From NCBI GenBank assembly GCA_022829145.1, contig CM040748.1, positions 24,684,501-24,748,500 of the forward strand: 64,000 nt of DNA, written 5' to 3'. Every line of letters begins with the position of its first letter. Within the stretch, counting starts at the first letter, position 1. The position numbers and the translations under genes are program-made. Shown here piece after piece: positions 1 through 10,054 of this stretch. A model generated the notes under the pieces. That model was not told where the DNA came from. It saw only the letters and a list, made by a program, of their open reading frames with translations, and did not search any database. The DNA is from Albula goreensis. Lineage: Eukaryota; Chordata; Actinopteri; Albuliformes; Albulidae.

Positions 1-1657
1 GTGCAATGAGCCATTTCCCAGATTGCATCTGGCATGGTCTTTAGAAGGTGGGCACAGGTTAACATGCACTTTATCTCTGGTTCAGTAAAAGCAGTTTTTG
101 AGATCTGTTAAGAATGCCTGTGTTCCCAGTCCCTCGCTTTGGGTAGCGCATTGTGATTCACTATGCAAGGCTGGTAATGAGAGATAGAGACGACCCTTTT
201 GGCGGCCAGCTCCTCAGATGTTATATTTAGGGATGTGTGAAGACTGCAGCTCAGACAGAGGAACCGTGCTGCAGAGAGGCAGAGAGAAGTGTTGTTTGTT
301 TTGGAGTCAGGCTACAGTGTGGCCTTCACTTGCAATTTTAAGGCTGCTTTGGTGTGCTAATTGATACTTCTTTGTGCAAACAGTGACATGACGTGGTGGC
401 AATGTCACATTTTCAGCTCCCTTCTAAAGCTGCTTTTTTTATGTCCCTGGCCTCAACTCCTGTTCGACTTTCAAAAAGCCTAACAGCCAGGACATCAGAG
501 CTGAAACATTTTTTGTCTTTCCTTTGTACTGTCCAGCATAATCAGTCTGTGCACATAGTCATTTTTGTTTTTGTTGTTTAATCAGAAGCTTGATTACACT
601 GGCAGTTGAACACCTCAGGAACATTGTGATTGTTATCTGTTTGTTGTACAGAGGTATACAGGCCAAATATCACAGCTATTTTGTGGTCTTGGTGAGTGAC
701 CTGTTGATAACCTTAGAGTATTGCCCTTCTTTCAGAAAGTACCATTGAATTAACAGAATTTTGAAGGGATCTATTTGTGAAGATGTGTTACTATCAAATG
801 TGACATTGTTTTTACTTCCATAATTTATGAAGGAGACCAGGAGATATTGTTGTTTGGTGCCTCCATCCCTGATGAAGATTGCTGTATTTAAGTCATGATG
901 TAGAATCTTTTAAAGTTTGATTTGAAGTGTAACAAGGAAAAAACCTTCATTTGGGGGTGTTACCCTTCTCTCAAGAACAGGGGCATCCTTCCCAAAAATA
1001 CCCCCATTTTTTAAAAAATCATTGCATTGTTTCCCAATGACAGATACAGGGGGGATCCATTTGTGCCTTAAGACAAACTCATTGAAAAATGTTGGCAGTA
1101 AATGAAAGACGGCTTACTCACATGGTGGTTTGATTTCCTCCTACTGGGCTTGGCGTGGTGAGATCATGTGTCAGTGAGGCATTCACGGGGTTAGTCATTT
1201 CTGGACCTCAGGACGGGTCACCTGGGATCCGTAGTGCCAGGATTAGGGCACCCCCCTCGTCCCCACGCCGCACCCCTTCTTTCCCAAACCACCCCCCGAC
1301 AAACCCCAGTCCCATCTCCCTTTTGCACCAGTGCCAATTGTAGGGGCGCATAGCCGAGTGCAGGGAGTGCGAAGTAAAGTGCATGGAGGATGAAAGGCTT
1401 TACTGAATCGCTTTCAGCCTATTGTTAGGCTCCGGGAGCTTAGGGGGATAAGAGGGTGGCTGGCTGCTTTGAAAATTACTTGCACAAGTGAATAGGAGAT
1501 CCCCATAATGCAGGCCCATGAAAGAAGCCTGGCTGTTTTTCCTGCCACCACAAAGGGCTGGCCATCTCGGGCTGAGGGAGGCCAAGGGGAAGCTTGGTTG
1601 ATTAAACTACTGGGGGGATTAATATTTTGGTGGGGGTTGGGAGCTGAGATTGGAAGT

Positions 1658-1677
1658 GGGTGGGGTAGGGTGGGGGG
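1658..1677 (+). other. G-quadruplex motif in intron 3
   Basis: Four G runs (3, 4, 3 and 6 G) are separated by loops of 1, 2 and 1 bases on the strand that matches the axin2 pre-mRNA. This fits the usual G3+N1-7 quadruplex pattern with very short loops. Any function is inferred. Confidence 0.6.
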
Positions 1678-2259
1678 TTCAGATGCTTAAAAGTGTATGG
1701 GTGATATGGTTGGAGGAGCTGGAAGTTTTGAGATGGGTTATTTGTTGTGGTGTGCACTCCCCCTCGCCTGTGTCCTAAAACATCTAACACCAATACACAT
1801 TACTAGCTGCACTGCCATATTTGTTGGGTAGTTTTTGTCTTTTAGTTCTGGAGAAATAGCCTAGACAAACTCCTCATGTGAAGAGCTTGTGGGAGTTGTT
1901 TGGTGGGAAAAAGGTGAACTGTAGAAAATACAGGAGTGTAAATTAGCTACATCTCTTCAACTCGCCTAGCAAATAAATGTAGCCACAATCTCAGCTGTAA
2001 GATCCCCTCACTCTCCCACCAAGGTGGCACACAGGGCACTGACTTCAGCACGTTTGCCTGTTCCCCTCTCCTCGTTCTCATGTTGCTGCGCTACATTAAA
2101 AAAGGCTTCCTCTTCGTTGGGGGAACAATTTGATTAGTGTGTCTTTTTATTATGGTTAAAAGGCACAGCACAAATTTGAATCTCATTTCTAGATAAAGAA
2201 AAAAAGGGGGGGGTAGGATTTTTTGCTTATATCTTATTTATGGATTTACTTGGACGCAA

Positions 2260-2520
2260 GGGAATGCTGCTGTGCCAACTTCAAACATTACCTTATCTTA
2301 CAAACCAGCCTTTTGATGTTGCCGAGATCAGAGGCTTGCTGCAGAGCCGCTGCCAAATGAAGATGGCAGCGAGCGCTTGTGCGCATGAGTGTGAGATTTC
2401 AAAGCGGCAGTAAAAACTGCATTTGGGCTAGGTCAGACACTTCTAAGTTAAAAAGGGCTAAGATAATTGGCCTGGCTTAAATGGCAGCTGACTGCTGGCT
2501 CTGCTAACATCCCGAAAGGG
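2260..2520. promoter_or_regulatory. Candidate conserved intronic regulatory block
   Basis: This stretch lacks simple repeats and has the mixed motif texture typical of vertebrate conserved non-coding elements. It includes a TTTTGATG core near 2312, a TTTCAAAGCGG near 2397 (TCF-like on the reverse strand), and GATAA and TGGCA motifs. No alignment was possible, so conservation is a guess. Confidence 0.2.
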
Positions 2521-2956
2521 AAAAAAGGAGGGGGAAAAACACAAAAAATGTGTTGATTCTCACTGCTTTGTGTCTTTATGTATGTTTATAATCTGCAAGA
2601 TGTTTTTTTTTCCTTTTTCATTATGACAGTTTTGTTTCAGTGTTTTGTCTGGATTGTTTTTTTTTCTTCCATTTACTGTACAAGGGACCAGTGTGGTACT
2701 GCAGAAGCTTGAGTAAACTAGCCCAACTGAAGTCATATAAATGCAGTAGCTTGTTGTGTTGTATTTTTGCAGGGGTGAAGGTATTTTTTGGCTCTTTGAT
2801 TTTCTGTAGCGTTCTCATCAGGAGGGCTTGTGTGATTGTAGGGGCTTCACTTGAGTAGCTAACAGCGCCCCTGGGGATTCCACCCGTAGCAACAGGGGTG
2901 AAGGGCCGGCAGTTTCTAGTGCACTTTTGGGGGGTTTTTTTGACAAAAGGGCAAAT

Positions 2957-2978
2957 GGGGGCTGGGGGGTGGGTAGGG
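2957..2978 (+). other. G-quadruplex motif in intron 3
   Basis: G runs of 5, 6, 3 and 3 are separated by CT, T and TA on the RNA-like strand. It lies about 300 bases before the exon 4 acceptor. The motif is seen directly; a role is inferred. Confidence 0.6.
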
Positions 2979-3192
2979 TTCAGTGACGGGGGGTAATGAC
3001 TATCCCTCACAGAATAGACAAAAAGGTTCTTTACCTTTCATGCAATCACTTTCTTAAATAAACATGGTCAGTCACAGTAGGGAACTGGAGGGTGGGGTGG
3101 TTGGTTAGCTGAAGTAATGCTGAAGACGGTGTATGGCCGGGTTTGGGGTTGATTTTATTTATTGAGTGGGTATGTGTGCGGTTGTTGACCCA

Positions 3193-3246
3193 CATTGTAA
3201 ATGGCTCTGGATAAGAGTGTCTGCTAAATGGCTAATGTAATCTAAT
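3193..3246 (+). mobile_element. SINE/LINE 3' tail (L2-clade, UnaL2-like)
   Basis: The segment shows GCTCTGGATAAGAGTGTCTG followed by CTAAATGGCTAATGTAA. This is the 3' tail common to fish tRNA-derived SINEs and L2-clade LINEs: a short stem closing a GGATA loop, then TGTAA-type terminal repeats. Only the tail is clear; no tRNA-like head is recognisable upstream. It ends about 40 bases before the exon 4 acceptor, so its last bases lie where the branch point would be. Confidence 0.75.
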
Positions 3247-3286
3247 GACCCATTTTTCTCCTCCCCTTCCCTGGCATGTCCTGCAG

Positions 3287-3389
3287 AGATGGCATCCCAC
3301 CGTACAAGCTGGGTACCAAGAAGCAGCAGCAGCGAGAGATGCACCGCAGCATCAAAATGAACGGACAGGTGCCTCTCCCTCATTTCCCC
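3287..3389 (+). CDS. axin2: axin2 exon 4
   Basis: The exon is 103 bp: one base completing a split codon, then 34 codons. The acceptor is CTGCAG and the donor is GTAAGT, giving phase 0 at the 3' end. The peptide runs from [20 protein letters not shown] to [10 protein letters not shown], close to the human Axin2 segment before the GSK3-binding region. The human exon is also 103 bp and starts at the third base of a codon, which supports the acceptor at 3286. Confidence 0.95.
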
Positions 3390-6300
3390 GTAAGTGTCAG
3401 TGCACCCCAAACTTTCTTACCCAGCTGGGTCCCATCTCCTTAGGGAGCGTGCCTTTTTTGTGTGTGTTGCATGTTTTGACAGAATACTATATTTTTTCAC
3501 TCAGCAACAGAACCTCATTTTCATATAAAAGTCAGTAAATGAAAGACAAAATTAGCATACCATTTTTTCTTCTTCTTTTCAACATCACACACCCCACCCT
3601 CCCCTCCTCCACCCCACCCCTTAGGTTCCCTAAAGCTGTCAAAAATACAAACCGGTGTTGTTCCTCCCCCCCCCACACCCACCTTCCTCAGAATGTATTC
3701 CGGAAATAATAACAACAGCAGTTTTCCAAAATAATGGTAAGCAGTGGCAGATGACACTGTAAATGCTGGGAGTGTGGAGTCAGGTCCTGTTTAGTCCTGG
3801 GGCTCCCAAATCAACTGGCTCTTCTGGATGCTGCTTTGATCAGGAGATGAATAGAGGCAGCTTGTGTAGAAGTGACAACTTCCAACAGCGCGACCCCTTT
3901 TTTTTTCCACAACACCCCCTTCACCCCCCTTCACCCCCACCCCTCTGCCCCCTCCCCCAATCTCTGGATCTGAGCAAAGACAACCCCCTCTTTGGAGTTG
4001 GGGGGTGGTGGGCTGTAGTGTAGCTGTAGGCTTAGTGCTTCAAAAAGGCAATCATGGGGGTTGGGGGGGTTAAACTGGGAGGGGCGTGAGTTGTGGGGGT
4101 TGGTGTTGCAATCATGGCAGCAAAAAAAACAAAATAAAACAAAACTGTCTCCCTCTCCTTCACAAACACACATTGTGTGTTCACTTTCTGATGGTGTGGT
4201 GAGGGTGTTTGGGGTGGGGGGGCAAAGCGTCTTGTTGCCTGTTTCTTTCTTTCTCTCCCTCTTGCGCTCTTTCTTCTCCGTGTTTTTAATGTCTCCCCTC
4301 TGATTTGGAGATGGCTGCCTCTCCCAGGACGCGGCAGCTCCAGGCAGCAGCAGCCCGGCGCAGCACCCGCTCTCTTTCTTCTCTCCCTTCATCCTCTTTT
4401 ACAAAGAGATGAGAGGAACAAAAAAAAGTCAAATCAAGAAAGCAAGAGCGCAAAAAATAATAATAAAAAAATGCACATATAGTTAAAAAAGGGATAGTGT
4501 CGCTACTGTACCTCTGAGGTGCCCAGCGTGCAGTCAGGAAATAAATTATCGCTTCTTCTTCTTCTGATCTCAAACCAATTGACTCCTCTATCTCCACCCC
4601 CCCCCGCCTTCACGCACTCCCTCCCTCTGCAAGCACACATCTCTCCATCTTATTTTTTTCTTTTAATTTTCTCCCCCTTTTTCTGTCGATATCTGGCTTT
4701 TATTCCGAGATTTAATGCTTCTGTCCCTCCCACCCTAGTGTGCGTTTGATGTTTTGACAAGGGGCCTTTGAAGCCATCTGACTTCAGAGTGTGCGCTGAT
4801 GGCTTGGTTGTACTACAGAGGGAACAAGCAGGGGCTTCTCGGAGTGAGACCAACTGCTCTAGCTGATGGCAGGCTTTGCCAGCGGCGCCGGGCACGGGAA
4901 TCAGGGAGGGGGTGTGGGGGGGTATGAGCGGCAGAGAGGGAGGGTTAGCGCGGGGCTAGGAGCCGAGCGACAGAGGGGCTGTCGCTCCAGACGCTTTGCC
5001 TTGCCGGGGACTGTGGTTCTCCTTCCCCCTTCCACACTGCTCAAATGCGCCCCCTCTTGTCGCCCCGCAGAGGACCCACCGCCTGCCCAAGGAGATGACC
5101 CCCGTGGAGCCGGCCGCCTTCGCCGCGCAGCTCATTGCCCGGCTGGAGAAGCTGAAGAGAGAGCAGGAGACCATGAGTTCGCTGGAGGAGCGGCTGCAGC
5201 AGATTCAGGAGGTGAGAACTGCCCCCAAAATCAGACCCCAATGTGCCAGCACCCCCACTCTGAGCTGCTTCATGTGTGCCTGAGTGTTTGTGTGTATGTG
5301 TGTTTATGCGCATGTGTGTGACCGTGTGTATGTGTGTTTATGCGCATGTGTGTGACCGTGTGTATGTGTGTTTATGCGCATGTGTGTGACCGTGTGTATG
5401 TGTGTTTATGCGCATGTGTGTGACCGTGTGTATGTGTGTTTATGCGCATGTGTGTGACCGTGTGTATGTGTGCGCATTGTTGAATATGGGGAGTTTTTCC
5501 CTGTGCATTCGGTCAGTCCATTATTTCTCCATGGAAATCTTGTGCTTGGCAGTCCATAGTTGCAATCATTGTGTTTCTGTAATTTGCTAACAGAGTGGCA
5601 GAACTGACAGAAAGACACAGAGAGTCAGTCCGGGCAGGTTCTCTGGCTTCATTTACATACTCAGGCTTTTCATCCAGGGACCTCGTTCCTTATCTTCCTT
5701 GACATACTCTTAATTCTTTAAATAGCAAGCACTTAGTGGCACTCAAGTGGCATATCATTGAATGTGAGTAATGTCTATGTTCCTTTGTGCAGTCAGCTGT
5801 GAGTAATATATTAAATGTACCAAAAGCCTGATCACTGTGGCAACGGCCCACAAATTGGGAGTGACTTTGCAGTGCTATTACACGAGAGCAGCTTTTCACA
5901 GCTACCGAAGGAGTTACTGGATGCTGCAGGTTATAGAGTAAAACCTGTTGTCCACAGAACTGCAGTCTTTTTTGTATTATGCGAGAAAGAATTATAGTGA
6001 ATTGACCCTATGACTGAACATGAAAAAGTTATTGTTGTTTTGCTTGTGAATGGTGAAGGTTGAAGACTGTTGAAATACTGTAATCCTAGATTTATTGTGT
6101 TCGTCTGACCTGGTGTTGATGTGTTTGTGTGTAGGAAGAGGAGAGGGATGACAGTGAGGTGCCAGGCAGCGCCCCCCACCATCCCCCTCACCCCCTGGGT
6201 CTGCTGCCCTCTGGGGCCTGTGAGGAGGACCCCCAGGCCATCCTGGACGAGCACCTCTCCAGGGTGCTGAAGACCCCCGGCTGCCAGTCCCCGGGGGTGG

Positions 6301-9300
6301 TCCGCCACTCGCCGCGCTCGCGCTCCCCAGACCAGCACCTCCTCCTCCATCACGGGGCGGCGTCGGGCATCAGCAAGCCCCTCCCCGCTCTCGGCCCCGT
6401 CCTGAGCCCCTATCTGCCGGGCTGCGGGGTGAGCAAGGCCTTTCTGACCAAGCAGGCAACCAAGCACGTCCACCACCACTACATCCACCACCACGCCGGA
6501 CCCAAGTCCAAGGAGCAGATCGAGGTGGAGGCGGCCCAGCGCGTGCAGTGCCTCTGCCCAGCTGGCGGAGACTACTCCTCCTCCTCCCCTTCCTCCTACC
6601 ACAAGTGTCGCAGCCACAGCAAGGAGCAGTGCGGCAGCCCGGCCGAGTTCGCCCTGGGGTGAGCATCCTCCACCACGCTCCCCACACCTTTCCGCGCACC
6701 TCGTCAACAGTTCACCCTCTGTCTCAATTGAGTATTTTAATATGCATTCTCCCTAATGTGTATTATATCAAATACTAAATGACATCAGTATTAAACCCAA
6801 TTAAATGAAGCTTTGTGACACTCAGTGGAAAAGAAGAGGAGAATGATTGGCATAGACTAAATTCATGAGGGATGGTTCATGGTAGCATTTTGTACAAGGC
6901 AGCAGCAAAAAAAAAAAAAAAAAAAACTTAAAATGGCAAGCAGCAGTGTCCTAAAGCTCACTTTGCTTTTATCACAAATGGAACTTTTTAAAATAAGGTC
7001 TGCTATTAAAATTCCCTTAATGTTTCTTTGCGTATCTTTTCCTTTCAACAGCCTTCTTCCTTTTTTCCTTTTTTCTTTTTTGCTATGTTTCATCTATGCA
7101 GAGGAATATCAATTTTTAACAACATGTGGTGTGCTATATTGTTTTTCATCTAAGCTCTCTAAACTCTGTAGAACTTCATTGAATTGCAGGCTGGTGCAAT
7201 TGCAGCTGTAGGCAGATTCTGGTAGCATTGGCATTGATTTTTTTTTTTTTGTTGTTTTTTGCAACAGGCGTCCCAGCACTCTGTCCAAACGGCCGAGCAA
7301 GGCCAGTGAGGGGGTGACCCAGCTGAATGGCGAGGGCGGAGGGGGCAGCAGTGCTCCCCCACAACTCCCTTCGGACGGAACCGACCGCTCTCAGAACGTG
7401 TGGCAGTGGATCCTGGACAGTGAGAGGCAGAACAAACACAAACCACACAGGTGAGTGCTCTGGTGACCACAGCACATGGGAGATGTGGTATGGCTGAGGC
7501 TGAGGTTTGTGTGCCCAGAGCAGAGCATGCCTGTGTGGCTGCCTGCCTGGCCTCACATGCTCTTAATTGCATTGCTTTTCCACACAAAAGGGCAACACAT
7601 GATTCTGTTCAGTTGTCTTCTGTTTGCATAGGGGATTAAGCTATTTTATAGCCCTCTCCTTTCTATTACAATATGTTTCCAAAGATCATTAAGTGGACAA
7701 ATGTGGATTGTAACAGGATCAAGCACTTTTATTGTGGTAGTTCATGAAATGGTGACATGGTATAGTAAAAAGCCCTTTGGCATTGTGGGTAATGTGTGAA
7801 GTGAAGTGTAGGCTGTGCTGACCGTCTTTGATTTGGTCTCTTCAGCACTCAAGGTATGAAGAAGGCCTACGCTTTGGACTCTTCCTCCAAGACGCTACCA
7901 GGCCGGACGCACTCGTGGGGAGGTAGCGGCAGTGGTGGCCACAGTCATGTCCGCCCTCACCATCCTGCCCATCCCTTCATCCAAGACCCTGCCATGCCAC
8001 CCCTCCCCCCACCCAACACCCTGGCCCAGCTGGAGGAGGCCTGCCGGCGGCTGGAGGAGGTCTCCAAACCCCCCAAACAGAGGTACGGCCGAAGGAAAGC
8101 CTCCCAGCCCCTTTGCCCCCTCCCTATGCTGGAATTTCCCTCTTATTCTGGACAGGCCCATGTGTGATCTCATCAGTCCAATAGTTAAATATCTACATTT
8201 ATTGGCACACTTCAGAAAAAAAATGTGGATTTGTATTCATTGGGCCAAGTGTTTTACAACTTGACTCAACCCAGAATGGATGAATTTTTGCCCACATGTG
8301 AAAAAAATAAAAGTATTGACCCTGATGAGGACAGCACTGAGAGCAGTTTACATCTGGCTGTTAGATTGAGTATGTGGAAACAATCTAGCAGTGGGGTTCA
8401 TGACAGGATTTCTGATATAAACGCGGAAGGTTCTGGGAAATGGCGTGGAAACGGGGTTTGTGTGTGATACTGTAAAGGCTCTCTCTGCTCCATACTGACC
8501 TGATTTGTGTTTTTCAGGCATTCAACATCAAGCCTTCAAAGAGACAGGAGTCATCCTGTGGCCTACCAGAGTGGAAACACACCTCTATCAAGTCCTGGGC
8601 TTCAAACAGAAGAGTATGTTTTTTTTCTTTGTTCTGTATTTGTATCTCTGTTTTTGTAAAAAAAAAAAAAGACATGATGGGTCAGCAGGCACTTGTCTTT
8701 GAACAACTTGTCTCCCTGAGTTTATTAACACTAAAAGGAAATAAAGCATGCACACAAAGTCTTTCCTACAAGAGTTAGCATCAACAACTTGAACTAACTG
8801 CCCCCCCACTCCCCTACTCCTGCTCCCACCCCTCCCCCCTCCTTTCGATCCCTCCGTCCTTCCTCTTGGTCTTCAGCGGGGCCGTGTTTGAAGTTCGGCC
8901 GCTGCCACCTGACTGCCAGCCTTTTTATTTTTAATTGGCTGACCTTCAGTCTGCCAGCTGTCTCTGGCTAGCAGGCGCTTTCTGAAGTTGCGTTACAAAG
9001 CCTTGGAAGTGAATGAAGAGGACTAAATTACTTTGGGCCTGCCCTTTGGCGACCCCCCCGTGACACATGCAGCTCCAGTCCACCTTCTGCAGAGCGCCGG
9101 ACCCCCACCGCCCCCTCCCTCCCTCCCTCCCTCCCTCTCCTCTGGCAGCCGGGTCCAGCCTCTCCCCATAGTGCTCAGAGGCAGGCTCACCCCCAGCCCT
9201 GTCCCACACAGCGAGCGCCACACCCCACAGTCTCACACCGGGCATGTACTCTACACACTAACACAGTCTGCCCTGACCAGCTCTCCCACTGAATTTTCAG

Positions 9301-10004
9301 CTCTGCTTCACCTGCCTTTTGAATCTCCTATTGCTTTTTCTTGCTGTACCTCTGTGCACTATTTAGTCAGAGGGGCTGGTGGTGGCATGTTGTACGTACA
9401 TAGAGCACATGCTCAGTATCTTAATCTTGTGCCTCTCTGCAGGTTGAAAGAGCCAAAGAAGCAGGCTGGTGCCCACAGCACGGCGGGCACTGAGCTGGTT
9501 GTCACGTACTTCTTCTGCGGAGAGGAGATTCCCTACCGGCGAATGATGAAGACGCACAGCTTAACGCTGGGCCACTTCAAAGAACAGCTCCGCAAGAAAG
9601 GCAATTACAGGTAAAAATGCCTGCCGTACTTTTCCCAGCATCCGGCACAAGTCCTCATTTATTTCTCTTGCAAATGTATCTGTTTCCTGGGAATGTGTTT
9701 ATGGGCTGTTTATTTTGGACATAGAGGTTTGTTTATAGAGACTGTTTATGTGACATTGGCTAAGGTAGGCTGGGGTTCCACTGTTGGAAGTGCTCAAGAG
9801 CAAGTGCTCTGACCAGGGGAGAGGGAGGTGGTTTCCACACTTCAAAACCCCATTCCTTCTCCTAATCTTGGCTAGCAGAGACTTCAGTTTTATACCTTAT
9901 CTTTGACTTTTGTCTGAATTCAAAGCAAACCTATAGGTGACCTTTGTGTGTGCATGTGTGTGTGTGTATTTGTACGTATTTGAAAGGATTGTGAGCATGT
10001 GGTA

Positions 10005-10054
<50 letters not shown>

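Larger units (their letters stand above)
1..3286 (+). other. axin2: axin2 intron 3 (3' part)
   Basis: I find no exon here. Human exon 3 would end just before the codon that is completed by base 3287, and nothing resembling its serine- and aspartate-rich peptide is visible, so the whole stretch is read as the 3' part of intron 3. It holds two strong G-quadruplex motifs (1658-1677 and 2957-2978), a balanced-composition block at 2260-2520 that could be regulatory, and a retroposon tail at 3193-3246. The short open frames look like chance. The intron ends with a pyrimidine-rich tract and CAG at 3284-3286. Confidence 0.75.

Noticed and set aside
5931-6707. 258-codon minus-strand frame over axin2 exon 6
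   Set aside because: It is the antisense shadow of a GC-rich exon whose sense strand matches Axin2 over its whole length.
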